A stretch of DNA of 64,000 nt from Sedimenticola hydrogenitrophicus (GCF_029017505.1 NZ_JAQGEI010000014.1:1-64000); one strand, 5' to 3'; shown: positions 1 through 8,163, counted from the first letter of the stretch. The notes: a model not told the origin generated them from the letters alone. Numbers and translations are program-made.

Positions 1-816
1 CAACCGCATGGCAATATAGGTCGCGTTATTGCTCATGAAGCTTTCCTTATGTGGATCAATAATTTGCCACACGCCATCAATAAAGGTAACCGTCCAGTTA
101 TGATATTCACGCGACCGAAGAACAGAGTCTTCTTTAACTACAAAACCGGACACCCCTTGTGTTGGTATGCCACTACTTCGATTAAGCGCCGTTAATAGAT
201 ACATGTATTCAGTGCAATCACCTGATTTGGAGTTGATGGCGTATGCTGCCCCTCGATCATTTTGAACAAACCCTGCATCAGTGAGATTTTGGGTAACCCA
301 TTTAAAGTTAGCTTCGGCTGTCTCATATGGATCAGCCCCTTGAAGCTGTTTTGAAAGATTTTTAATTTTTGGTAAATCTAGTTCAATATACTGATCTGCC
401 CTAAGGAAGCGTTTGGTGTCTATGTTTGGCAGTCGATTAGGTGATTCAGACATTCCAAGGCTGACGTTGACAGTGATCGTCTTCGTCCCATATGGCGGTA
501 TATCGCTTAGCGTAAACAAAAGGCGCTGATTACCCTGCCCATCGATTTCCAATCGAAAATCATTGGCCGATTGAATATCAAGTATTTTTTGGGTAGAAGT
601 CTGCTTTACTGGCGCATAGGACCAGAAATCTGTTTGCTTGATGTATTTTCCCGACACATTCTTTATCAGGTAGCTGTACCTGATATTACGTTCAATTGGG
701 TAGGCTGGTAACGCATTGGGCTGATTTTCAACAGGCTTCCACCATATCCAGTAAGCAGATACTGTGGCAAATAGAAGCAGGGTAAAAACAGCACTCCATG
801 GCAATCGAAAACTCAT
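1..816 (-). CDS. Transglutaminase-like cysteine peptidase-fold protein, partial (C-terminus beyond window)
   Basis: The frame is open from an ATG at 816 to base 1 (272 codons), so the C-terminus lies outside the window. Residues about 6-25 form a hydrophobic N-terminal segment (signal anchor or signal peptide), so the rest probably faces the periplasm. A transglutaminase-like core follows near residues 200-260: Cys in the context SGDCTEYMYLLTALNR, His in EYHNW and Asp in WQIIDPH, which give a Cys-His-Asp triad. Its start codon overlaps the stop of the upstream rhodanese-like gene as TAATG, which suggests translational coupling. The family includes proteases, peptide N-glycanase relatives and many uncharacterised proteins, so the substrate cannot be stated. 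The base composition is AT-richer than the chromosome to the right, as expected for an acquired element. Confidence 0.75.
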   Translation of the reverse strand, partial: MSFRLPWSAVFTLLLFATVSAYWIWWKPVENQPNALPAYPIERNIRYSYLIKNVSGKYIKQTDFWSYAPVKQTSTQKILDIQSANDFRLEIDGQGNQRLLFTLSDIPPYGTKTITVNVSLGMSESPNRLPNIDTKRFLRADQYIELDLPKIKNLSKQLQGADPYETAEANFKWVTQNLTDAGFVQNDRGAAYAINSKSGDCTEYMYLLTALNRSSGIPTQGVSGFVVKEDSVLRSREYHNWTVTFIDGVWQIIDPHKESFMSNNATYIAMRL

Positions 817-1805
817 TATATTTTACATCCCTGACGAACGAGAGGCCCACGCCTACTCTTTGCTAACTGTAATCCACGGCTAGTCAAATATTGCTTGTAT
901 CCAGCCAGCCCACCTTGAAGGAAAAACACCGGGTTTAATTTGTGTATTTCTTCTGTCACGCCAGGTTTCGGCCTCTCTCCGCTATGAGTAACAACAACAA
1001 TATTCACTGGCACTCTTAAATCATTACCTGTGCTCAAAGACTGGATTCTGGTACGTAATTGCGAAGCGTTTAAATGTAGTGGGAATACGTACTCACTTTG
1101 CACAACCCACTTAACCGCTTGAACGTCGGCATCATTTGTCAAAAACAACCACATCTGTCGATTTTGTGAGTACAACAATTCTCGTGGGGAAATTTGATCG
1201 CCCAGTAATCCAGGCGCATCAGGATCCGTCACTATCGCTTTACCATTTTCAGCCCAAAGACTAATGCCGCCAATAAGTACTGAAACATCCTTAAATCCAC
1301 TCTTCTTCAGACGTTGGCAAGTTTTGATGATACTTTCGTAATTTTGCCCATCATTGACGAGTAGTAATCTTTCTGTTGTCAGATAAGATTTTGTTCGTAT
1401 GGCGTACTCAGGGATATTGATGGAATTGGGGATATGCGAGAGTCGATATAATTGGGATGGGCGAACGTCTACAACCTTGATTTTGTTATCCCATAATGCA
1501 CGCTGAATACTCGCAAGCCGGACCAGGCAGCGATTTGAGTCATTGCTATCTGGAATATCCCAATAAACAGACGGATGTCCTGGACTATCTACCTCAACCG
1601 CATCGTCACTGGCCGGATCGAGAATACATGTGTAGGGCAGCTTGCTTGTTTCCGTTACCCTGGCAGGAGAGTTCTCTATTTCTTCATTAATGTGATTTAC
1701 CGATGTATCTGTAGCAGTGGCAACACCAGAGATAAAAAATATTATAAATAGCGCCGACTTAAAAGATCCCACTTTGTTCCGTTTTATTATGTATGGCAGC
1801 CGCAT
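816..1805 (-). CDS. Exported rhodanese-like domain protein lacking the catalytic cysteine
   Basis: 329 residues with an N-terminal signal sequence (hydrophobic FKSALFIIFFISGVATA). Residues about 105-190 match a rhodanese fold: VVDVRPSQLYRLSHIPNSINIP, then LLLVNDG, then GFKDVSVLIGGISLWAENG. The position normally held by the active-site Cys (CxxGxR loop) reads NDGQNY, so sulfur transfer is not expected. The C-terminal half (about 200-329) looks like a second, more degenerate repeat ending in FFLQGGLAGYKQYL. The gene is coupled to the downstream transglutaminase-like gene. A binding or scaffold role outside the cytoplasm is inferred only. Tandem rhodanese proteins with one dead domain are known, but here both appear non-catalytic. 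Confidence 0.7.
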   Translation of the reverse strand: MRLPYIIKRNKVGSFKSALFIIFFISGVATATDTSVNHINEEIENSPARVTETSKLPYTCILDPASDDAVEVDSPGHPSVYWDIPDSNDSNRCLVRLASIQRALWDNKIKVVDVRPSQLYRLSHIPNSINIPEYAIRTKSYLTTERLLLVNDGQNYESIIKTCQRLKKSGFKDVSVLIGGISLWAENGKAIVTDPDAPGLLGDQISPRELLYSQNRQMWLFLTNDADVQAVKWVVQSEYVFPLHLNASQLRTRIQSLSTGNDLRVPVNIVVVTHSGERPKPGVTEEIHKLNPVFFLQGGLAGYKQYLTSRGLQLAKSRRGPLVRQGCKI

Positions 1806-2031
1806 AAGCCGATGAATATCCCTATCATGTAGTCAGCAATAATCTGGAAATGACGACTTATCAAAGCCTACATTTCGAGTAATAATTCCATATTAGACGA
1901 GACACTTTATGCCAACTTGGCCCTAATATACAGTAGCTTGTACTCTTTATTATCTCTAAGGCTTTTAATCCTATACAGCAATCCTTGCAAAAAATATCCC
2001 TACCGTCAACACGAGAATAATGGGAAGTAGT

Positions 2032-2160
2032 TTAGAGGTACTTCTTGAACGTACTCGCGGTCACCGCCACACTCAGCGCAAACAGCATGGCAAACGGCAG
2101 TACGACAAATGTCGGATGCAAGCTGAATGGTAAAGCGAGATAGGTGACCCAGGCCAACAT
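2032..2160 (-). pseudogene. Short two-helix membrane fragment, probable C-terminus of a lost membrane protein
   Basis: A 42-codon minus-strand frame starting MLAWVTYLALPF and ending STFKKYL contains two hydrophobic stretches. It continues open a few codons upstream without a convincing ribosome site. It looks like the last two helices of a larger polytopic protein whose 5' part is gone. The remaining bases of 1806-2424 show no other gene. The family is not recognised, and it could also be a chance frame. Confidence 0.25.
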
Positions 2161-2424
2161 GTAGTGGTCAAGTTATTTTGGCTACTACACCATCCGGTTA
2201 TTCCAAGCAAGACAATCAGCCCACCGGCCAGATCGCTGACGCCGGACGATGGGAAACTTAGGACAATCGCGCGGTTATCAAGAGCCCCCTAGTCATATTT
2301 AGCAAATATCCCGCATAAACCCTCGCCCAATATCGGCCGGGGAGTAATCACTAGGTTACATCCCGAGACCTTACGCTTATATGTTCTATATTAGTTCCAT
2401 AATATCCCTATCCCCTTACAATCG

Positions 2425-2724
2425 TTGCCTGGGTCATTCACGGATAGCGCTGTGCCTGAGAATCCTCACCACTGGGAACGTGTCATTGCCCTGGCCGACA
2501 TGAACGCGTTTTTCTGTAGCGTCGAGCAGTTGGATAATCCTGGGTTGGAGGGAAGACCGATCGGGGTGACCAATGGAGAATGGGACTCCTGCATCATCAC
2601 CAGTTCATACGAGGCCAGGGCCTGGGGTGTACGCACTGGCATGCGTGTTAAAGAGGCCAGGCGATTGGCCCCTGGATTTATCCGAGTGCCTGCCCGACCT
2701 GAACGCTATGCTGAAGTTTCGTAA
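2425..2724 (+). pseudogene. N-terminal fragment of a Y-family DNA polymerase (DinB/UmuC type)
   Basis: About 99 codons match the start of Y-family translesion polymerases: ALADMNAFFCSVEQ contains the first catalytic Asp and the steric-gate aromatic region, and TSSYEARAWGVRTGM is the conserved finger motif. The family is usually 350-420 residues, so three quarters of the protein is missing. The frame ends abruptly at 2724, right beside the IS66 remnant, so transposition or deletion probably truncated it. The only available start is TTG at 2425; no ATG precedes it before an in-frame stop. Confidence 0.75.
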
Positions 2725-2735
2725 CCGTCCGGTGA

Positions 2736-3617
2736 TCACACCTTGTCAGTGATCGCCGGCTTCCAGTTATGGGGCAGCAGTTCATGGATGGCGTTGTTCT
2801 TCTGCGTCGGCAGACGCGCCAGCACATCCTTCAGATAAGCATAGGGATCATGTCCATTGAGCTTGGCTGACTGGATCAGTGTCATGACGGCAGCAGCACG
2901 CTGGCCACTGCGCAGTGACCCGGCGAACAACCAGTTGGAACGGCCCAGCGCCCAAGGCCGGATCTGGTTCTCCACCCAGTTGTTGTCGATGGGGACAGCC
3001 CCGTCGTCCAGATAACGCGTGAGCGCTGCCCAGCGTTTCAGGCTGTAATCCAGGGCTCTGGCGGTGCCCGAGCCATCGGGGACTTTCTGTCGTTGGGCCA
3101 TTATCCAACGATACAGGCCCTCGGCGATAGGGCGCGCTTGCTCATCCCGTAACTGCTGGCGTTTATCCGGCCCCAGTAATTTCGTCTGTCGCTCCAACTC
3201 GTAAAGCTGGCCGATATAGGTCAGTGCCTGCGCTGCCAGTTGGCTCTTGTTGGCCGCATGCAGGTCGAAGAACTTGCGCCGGATAATGGGCCATGCAACC
3301 GATTCCGGTGATGCCGTTGCCGAAGCCGGCCTTGTAACCGGCATAGTCATCACAGGAGGACTCTGCCGACACCAACCGTGAAATAATGGACACTGAAAAC
3401 TGATGAAAACCGGACAATCTAAACTGACAAAAAGCGGTCAAAGTTCGCTGTTGTTGACACTGCTTCCCGCAGCGCGTCGACTAGGGGCTGGAGCTGTACG
3501 CCGCAGGCCCCCACCCACTCGGCCAGTGTGGAACGCGGGAGGGTCAGTCCGGCACGGCCGAAGATGCGTTCCTGCCGGTGCAGCGGCAGGTGGTCGGCGT
3601 ACTCGTCAAAAATGGCG
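2736..3617 (-). pseudogene. IS66-family transposase remnant, frameshifted and internally deleted
   Basis: Three pieces of one IS66 TnpC-type transposase are visible on the minus strand. The C-terminal piece (2736 to about 3300) contains VPIDNNWVENQIRPWALGRS, with the last acidic residue of the DDE triad, and the tail HDPYAYLKDVLARL. Around 3285-3300 a single-base change shifts the frame: the piece upstream reads DDYAGYKAGFGNG in another frame. A third piece (about 3450-3617) reads DEYADHLPLHRQERIFGRAG and ends in an interrupted stretch. Residues between the second and third pieces are missing. The element cannot encode an active enzyme. No complete terminal repeats were identified. Confidence 0.8.
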
Positions 3618-3712
3618 GGCGAAATAATTCGTATGAGCCAAACTGTCAGATTTCCGAAAATTTTCCGGCTTTTTCACAAGTCGACTATTTCCATTATGAC
3701 ATCTGGCATGTT

Positions 3713-3895
3713 TTATCGGGCTGTTGTCGGGCACTTTTCGGGCTGTTGTCGGGCACTTTTCGGGTTGTTGTCGGGCAGTTGTCGGGCACTTTTCACAGCC
3801 CCATCGCCTTTTTTATCGGGCTGTTATCGGGCTATTATCGGGCTATTATCGGGCAGTTATTGGGCTGTTTTCGGGCACTTTTCACGGGCTTTTTT
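3713..3895. repeat. Array of about 13 degenerate 11-bp repeats (core TCGGGCNNTTN)
   Basis: Between 3716 and 3895 the unit TCGGGC followed by 5-6 bases (CTGTTG, CACTTTT, CAGTTG, CTATTA) recurs about 13 times in direct orientation, in two blocks separated by a 20-base spacer near 3800. The period of about 11 bp is close to one helical turn. Short open frames cross it, but they are repetitive and unlike proteins. The surrounding stretch 3640-4168 is AT-rich and holds no recognisable gene. Iteron-like protein binding or simple replication slippage are both possible. Confidence 0.7.
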
Positions 3896-4168
3896 GAATG
3901 TGACACAGATTGCCTAAATGTCCGCGAATTATGATGACATCCACTCCTTTTTTGGAGGGTTCTACTAACGATAGTATGCCCTTTTGCCCCCTCTAATATC
4001 ATTACTGCTCCACTCATTAATTTTTTTTCATTCATTCATGACATGCACCCCCCTATTTGTCATGACCGATTTGGTACTACGCTTTTTTCAGGCACTCATT
4101 TCTCCGATTTTTCTCTTTTCGTGTCGTTTTTCCGCCCTTCCTTGCACGATATTGGTGCAATAATAACA

Positions 4169-5399
4169 GAGTCTACGCGGATTAGTGTGGGTCATTTTTG
4201 GTGAATTTCGGCAACGGTGGCAAGAAGGCGGCGATGATTTTCAGCTTCAGATACTCCTCATCGCGATAGCCATAGGCCCGCCGCTGCAGGACACGAATCT
4301 TGTTGTTAAGGCCCTCATCTAAACCGAGACTGACCTTGTTGTCAGGATCACAGTAGGAGACGATACCATCCCAATGTCGCTCGATCATGCGCGCAAACTT
4401 GCGGTAGGATTCCAGCCGCTGCCACTTGAGGGCGTCCTGCCAGCGCTCGAAGAAGGCCCGCGCCCCGCGTTCGCTGCGGTAGTCCCAAAGCTGGCCGAAG
4501 GACTCCTTAAGCAGGTAGGCGGTGTTGAGCCGCTTGTTGGCGGCGAGCAGCTTCTTGAGCGCATGGCGGCCATCCAGGGAGAGGGGACGTTGCGGGTAAC
4601 GGAGTTGCGAAACGGCTTCCACATGTCCATCACGGCCAGTTCGATGCGGGCGGCCTTTTTCGGCCCCAGGGCAGCGAAAAAGCGATCAAGGTCGGCCTCC
4701 TTGCGCCCCTCACCGCCGACCCAGATGGGACGGCCCCGTTCAAGGTCGCTGACGATGACCCGGTAATTGTGGCCTTTGCGGATGGAGATCTCATCGATGC
4801 CGATGGCGCGCGGGGCAGGCATGCCGGCACGGGCCACCTGCTGTTGCATGTAGAGCTTGTCGAGATCCTTCACCGTGCCATGGTGCAGGCGCTCCATTTC
4901 GGCAACCGCCTTGTTAGGCATGTCGCGGCACAGCTTGCCGACATGCAGGGCAAAGCGCTGGGTATAGCGCGGGTTCTTCGCCAGCCAATCAAGGTGCTCT
5001 ACATGCACGCCGCCGCACCTCGGACAGTTGACACGCCAGCGCTCGAACTCCAGGTAAATCCGCCAGTCGGCCACCGAGAGATCGCGTATCCGCTGAGTCC
5101 GTTTGTCGTAACGGCCGCGGCAACGATGGCCGCAGCCGGAACAGATGCCCGTTTTTTTCGCCGTTCGAGCGTGACAACCCGTGCGTAGCGATCGCCAAAA
5201 ACGCCACCGAGTGTCGCGCGGGCTACAAAGCCCGGCATCGAAAACAGCTCACGCACCGTGCTGGGAGATTTCATATGACTACCCTGCTACTTGGACGAAA
5301 CACGTTTCTTGCCACTCACAAAATGAGAAAACACCGTAATTATAGGGCTGAACTGCTATGAAATCCCATTTTGGCACCCACACTAATCCGCGTAGACCC
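4169..5399 (-). mobile_element. ISL3-family insertion sequence with intact ends, 1231 bp
   Basis: The ends are 24-bp inverted repeats: 4169-4192 reads GAGTCTACGCGGATTAGTGT and continues GGGT, and 5376-5399 is its reverse complement with one mismatch. The transposase stop codon lies inside the left repeat. ISL3 elements are usually about 1.3-1.5 kb, so this copy is shorter because of an internal deletion. No clear 8-bp target duplication is seen in the flanking bases, which suggests flank rearrangement or decay. Confidence 0.85.
4182..5274 (-). pseudogene. ISL3-family transposase, broken by deletion and frameshift
   Basis: The start at 5274 reads MKSPSTVRELFSMPGF, followed by a frame change near 5150. 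The next frame carries the zinc-finger-like ICSGCGHRCRGR and CPRCGG motifs and the catalytic-core segment IGIDEISIRKGHNYRVIVSD. After MDMWKPFRNSVTR (about 4610) the sequence jumps out of frame to LSLDGRHALKKLLAANKRLN. About 40 residues present in intact relatives are missing there, including part of the DDE core. The C-terminal frame ends with YLKLKIIAAFLPPLPKF. At least two lesions are visible, so the copy should be inactive unless mobilised in trans through its intact ends. Confidence 0.85.
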
Positions 5400-5491
5400 A
5401 CTTTTTTCAATACGATCTGGTCATAATTTTCGAGAATTTCTTCAGTGGTTCTTGGCTATTAGGTACGACCTAAATAAAAGGAAATATCGAA

Positions 5492-5698
5492 ATGTCAGAT
5501 CATACATATGCCGTCGGCATCAGATGGGTAAAACTCTCAAGGTATTGTGAACTCACTGGTGACACTAGAGATGCTGTTCATAGTCGGAGGCGCCGGGGAA
5601 AGTGGATTGACGGCCGCCAGTGCATCGTAAAAAGCGGGACACTATGGATCAACGTAGAAGCGGTACAACGTTGGATCGAGACAGATAAACCAAACTGA
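5492..5698 (+). CDS. Excisionase-like winged-helix DNA-binding protein (first copy)
   Basis: A 68-residue protein with the pattern RWVKLSRYCELTGDTRDAVHSRRRRGKWIDG, a compact excisionase/MerR-like winged helix ending in VNVEAVQRW-type residues. A good ribosome site (AAGGA) lies 10 bases before the ATG at 5492. It is about 59% identical over 56 residues to the product at 6216-6404, so the two are paralogues. Excisionases bind and bend att DNA and steer tyrosine recombinases toward excision. Its location in the same strand run that ends with the integrase supports that role. It could alternatively act as a transcriptional regulator of the element. Confidence 0.65.
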   Translation: MSDHTYAVGIRWVKLSRYCELTGDTRDAVHSRRRRGKWIDGRQCIVKSGTLWINVEAVQRWIETDKPN

Positions 5699-5792
5699 TA
5701 AATCTCCTGTCAGTGCAACATAACTACAGATAGTCACAACCATGCTTGCGGCGTTTTTCAGCTGTGGTTTCATACCACCTCGGAGGTGATAA

Positions 5793-5948
5793 ATGAAGTC
5801 AATACACGTTAAAGAAGGCGCCGCGTGGCTGCTATTGATCGGCGAGTACGCACTGGTTGTCGCGTCCGCGACGGTACTCTATTTATCCTGGGCTTCACCC
5901 CAGGCAAAGGAGGTTGTCGAGCCGGCGATTAGGGTCTTTCTGACATGA
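5793..5948 (+). CDS. Small single-pass membrane protein, 51 residues
   Basis: The ATG at 5793 has a strong ribosome site (GGAGGTGAT, 5782-5790). The product has one hydrophobic segment (AAWLLLIGEYALVVASATVLY, residues 10-30) and a short charged tail ending in EPAIRVFLT. Its stop overlaps the next start as ATGA at 5945-5948, so the two are translationally coupled. No family is recognised. It sits between two excisionase paralogues in the element's integration region. Confidence 0.6.
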   Translation: MKSIHVKEGAAWLLLIGEYALVVASATVLYLSWASPQAKEVVEPAIRVFLT

Positions 5949-6187
5949 GCGAGAACGTAATCCGGCTTGAAGTTTTCACGGATCGGTCGTGTGAGAGATG
6001 CCGACTTATGTCGCAAATTCTTTCAACCCAGGCCGAGGGTGCAATTTGGAAAATATGCTGGCGTTGCCCAATTCCAACGTGCACCGAAGATGCCTACTTG
6101 CGCCTGATCGATCTTCAAAGATTCAGTGGACCTGGAAGGTGCGGTCCTGAAGCGAAATTCTGGGTCGCAAAGTGGCACTGGGAATGA
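5945..6187 (+). CDS. Cysteine-rich hypothetical protein, 80 residues
   Basis: The start overlaps the stop of the small membrane protein by four bases. The protein has paired cysteines (SCERC, CWRC, then PTC and GRC), a spacing that suggests zinc binding, and a Trp-rich tail. No known family is recognised. The coupling to the membrane protein suggests a common function within the integrated element; a small zinc-ribbon regulator or adaptor is possible but unproven. Confidence 0.45.
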   Translation: MSENVIRLEVFTDRSCERCRLMSQILSTQAEGAIWKICWRCPIPTCTEDAYLRLIDLQRFSGPGRCGPEAKFWVAKWHWE

Positions 6188-6215
6188 CTTTTTTGAAGAA
6201 ACAGGGGTAGCGAAA

Positions 6216-6404
6216 ATGCGTTGGGTGAAATTGGCGAAGTATCTCGAAATGAGCGGGGACACCAGGAATGCTGTTCACTCGCGACGGAAACGTGGCGAGT
6301 GGCTTGATGGTGTTCACTGCCAGGTTCGTGGTCGAGTTCTTTGGGTTTGTGTGGAGGCTGTGGAAAGATGGGTGAAAGGCCAGAAAAACCCCCTCGCGGC
6401 GTAA
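6216..6404 (+). CDS. Excisionase-like protein (second copy), overlapping the integrase gene
   Basis: From the ATG at 6216 the product is 62 residues, reading MRWVKLAKYLEMSGDTRNAV with the same winged-helix pattern as the 5492-5698 product. A longer frame from 6126 exists, but its extra N-terminus overlaps the upstream gene and lacks conservation with the paralogue, so 6216 is preferred. The gene overlaps the integrase start by 37 bases, a usual arrangement for xis-int pairs. It is the better candidate for the true Xis; the upstream copy may be a regulator. Confidence 0.65.
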   Translation: MRWVKLAKYLEMSGDTRNAVHSRRKRGEWLDGVHCQVRGRVLWVCVEAVERWVKGQKNPLAA

Positions 6405-7561
6405 CAGTTAGAAAATACGCCTCTGGGAAATCAGTTATTCAGGTCCATTTCAAATTTCGGGGAGCCCAATACCGCGAAGTTTTGCACGGTATGGATCCCG
6501 CCAAAAAGAACCACCTGAAAGCCGCCGGAAACCTGAAAGCCGAGATTGACTCGGCGATCAACCGCGGCCGTTTTGTTTATCAAGAATTTTTCCCGAACTC
6601 GAAATCCAAAAAAGCAGCCCTCCTCACCAACAAGGGCAGCGACATCACGATCGGGGAAGTCTTCGACGATTTGGTGAAAGTGAAAATCCGGAATCGCGGG
6701 AGCGTCAAGGAAAAAAGTTTTTACGAAAAATGCGTGAACATCCTGAAACCCAGGTTCAAGGATCTCAGGATTGCCGACCTGAAACCCTCTCACATAAAAA
6801 CGTGGATCTATGACCAGGAGACCACCGAGAAGACGATCAGGAGTCGACTCACCCCTCTTCGCGATGCCGTCAAATTTGCCCTCGACGAACAGATCATAGA
6901 AAAAGACCCTTTCGTCAACATCGTGATCGAGCGCCTAGTGGCGGACGAGCAAAAAAACACTGGATCAAAAGCCGACCCTTTTTCCCAGAAAGAGATTGGG
7001 GCAATAATAGACACCGCCGACGAAATCTACGGCCCGTCAATCCGTAACCTGTTGGAATTCGCATTTTTCAGCGGCCTCCGAACCTCTGAATTATTTGGGC
7101 TACAGTGGGATATGGTTGATTTTGAGGCGGGGGTAGTAAAAGTCCACCGGGTAATCGTGGACCGCGTCGAGAAAGAGACGACGAAGACGGAAGCCGGCAA
7201 ACGCGACGTCATTATGACCGCCAGAGCCCGAAAAGCGCTTCTCGATCAGCAGGCCTATACCAGGCTCGCAGGAAAATACGTTTTCGTTCGACCTGGTGGG
7301 CTCGGCCACTTTTTCGACTACGAACATCTCTCGCGGCGTTGGAAGAGAATCTTGAGAACCTGCAATGTCCGCTACCGTGTCCAGTACCAAACGCGCCACA
7401 CCTACGCCTCCCAAATGCTTTCCGGTGGCGAGAATCCCTTTTTTGTGGCCCAGCAGATGGGGCATGTCGACGTCGAGATGGTTAACAAGCGATACGGGAA
7501 ATGGATCTCAAATGGAGAAAAAACGGGCCAACACCAATTCACGGCGGAGTTTGCAAAATGA
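6368..7561 (+). CDS. int: Tyrosine recombinase (integrase) of the island
   Basis: From the ATG at 6368 the protein is 397 residues (a longer start at 6341 is less likely). The N-terminus (VRKYASGKSVIQVHFKFRG) resembles the arm-binding domain of phage-type integrases. A SAM-like core-binding domain follows at about 90-190. The catalytic domain contains Arg in SGLRTSELFGLQW, His and Arg in QTRHTYASQML, His in QQMGHVDVEMV and the nucleophile Tyr in NKRYGKW, so the active site looks complete. The gene ends 71 bases before a tRNA-Leu 3'-end sequence, the expected attachment site. Integration, excision or both of the element to the left is the likely role. Confidence 0.9.
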   Translation: MGERPEKPPRGVTVRKYASGKSVIQVHFKFRGAQYREVLHGMDPAKKNHLKAAGNLKAEIDSAINRGRFVYQEFFPNSKSKKAALLTNKGSDITIGEVFDDLVKVKIRNRGSVKEKSFYEKCVNILKPRFKDLRIADLKPSHIKTWIYDQETTEKTIRSRLTPLRDAVKFALDEQIIEKDPFVNIVIERLVADEQKNTGSKADPFSQKEIGAIIDTADEIYGPSIRNLLEFAFFSGLRTSELFGLQWDMVDFEAGVVKVHRVIVDRVEKETTKTEAGKRDVIMTARARKALLDQQAYTRLAGKYVFVRPGGLGHFFDYEHLSRRWKRILRTCNVRYRVQYQTRHTYASQMLSGGENPFFVAQQMGHVDVEMVNKRYGKWISNGEKTGQHQFTAEFAK

Positions 7562-7632
7562 GGCCCGAATTGCACGCCTGTTGCACGCGCCGCCCGGTAT
7601 ATTCTATAACTCTTTGTTTTAATTGGCGATAC

Positions 7633-7662
7633 GTGGAGGTTCAAGTCCTCTCCTCGGCACCA
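7633..7662 (+). other. Attachment site: duplicated 3' end of a tRNA-Leu (right end of island)
   Basis: The 30 bases contain a T-arm (GGAGGTTCAAGTCCTCT) and an acceptor 3' strand ending CCTCGGCACCA, matching the 3' end of tRNA-Leu of the GAG type, whose 5' strand would be GCCGAGG. Bases just upstream (TTGGCGATACG) may be part of the variable arm, but no D or anticodon arm exists, so this is not a complete tRNA. Integrases of this class recombine within tRNA 3' ends, leaving a partial copy at one border. The intact gene should lie at the far left border, outside the window. Confidence 0.75.
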
Positions 7663-7701
7663 TATTGAAAGACCATCACAGACTACCAAAAGTGATGAAA
7701 G

Positions 7702-7727
7702 GCCCTGTTTTTACAGGGCTTTTTTTG
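7702..7727 (+). terminator. Rho-independent terminator downstream of the tRNA-Leu end
   Basis: GCCCTG, a TTTTTA loop and CAGGGC, followed by seven T residues. On the plus strand it would end transcription of the integrase or of an intact tRNA-Leu; it lies on the chromosomal side of the att site. The same hairpin can partly act on the minus strand for the short pnp-like frame. Confidence 0.85.
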
Positions 7728-7809
7728 CGCCTGCCAGGCGGGCTATCTCGCCGGTTTCAATGGTGACTTGGTGGGTGCCGTAACGGAATGTCTTCTTGTT
7801 CTGTCTCAT
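7711..7809 (-). pseudogene. 32-codon remnant resembling the start of polynucleotide phosphorylase
   Basis: The minus-strand frame from an ATG at 7809 has a good ribosome site (AGAAGGATATCC). It reads KTFRYGTHQVTIETGEIAR, closely resembling the N-terminal strand of PNPase (FQYGxHxVTLETGEIARQA). It then leaves the family and stops inside the terminator hairpin. About 670 residues are missing. Either a chromosomal deletion removed the gene body, or the frame is a decayed duplicate. It lies downstream of the nadK operon on the same strand. Confidence 0.45.
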
Positions 7810-7902
7810 TGGATATCCTTCTGTATTTTCTCGTGTGTATTCTTGAGTCGGTTTGCAAAGCCGGGTTGCCCGCCGTGCGGCCGAGATCCGGCAACCGCGC
7901 CG

Positions 7903-8157
7903 CTATGGCGGCGGCTCGCCGCCCCTGGCCTTTACGATCATCGGTTGCAACCGGTAGCCCTCCCGTTCGGCGATCGCCTGTAACACCTCGATGGATACCT
8001 CCGCCGGCGCCTCCACCTCCGCATAGGCCCGCTTGTACAAGACGTAGCATCGGACACCCGGCAGCCGGCTCAGAGCGCCGCGCAGGCGCTCGGCGCAATA
8101 GATGCTTTTCAGCCCGTGGACACGGAATTCCCGCCTGATTGTTTGTTCGTGAACCAT
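7903..8157 (-). CDS. HMA-like ferredoxin-fold protein without metal-binding cysteines
   Basis: 84 residues with the beta-alpha-beta-beta-alpha-beta order of heavy-metal-associated domains: FRVHGLKSIYCAERLRGALS, then RLPGVRCYVLYKRAYAEVEA, then VSIEVLQAIAEREGYRL. The usual MxCxxC loop is reduced to a single Cys, so copper chaperoning in the classical way is unlikely. It starts 6 bases after the nadK stop and is probably cotranscribed with prfC and nadK. The function is unknown. Confidence 0.6.
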   Translation of the reverse strand: MVHEQTIRREFRVHGLKSIYCAERLRGALSRLPGVRCYVLYKRAYAEVEAPAEVSIEVLQAIAEREGYRLQPMIVKARGGEPPP

Positions 8158-8163
8158 TCTCCG

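Noticed and set aside
3713-3895. 11-bp repeats considered as a CRISPR array
   Set aside because: Units and spacing are far too short, there are no unique spacers and no cas genes.
7621-7662. Complete tRNA-Leu gene
   Set aside because: Only the T-arm and acceptor 3' strand exist; the D and anticodon arms are missing.
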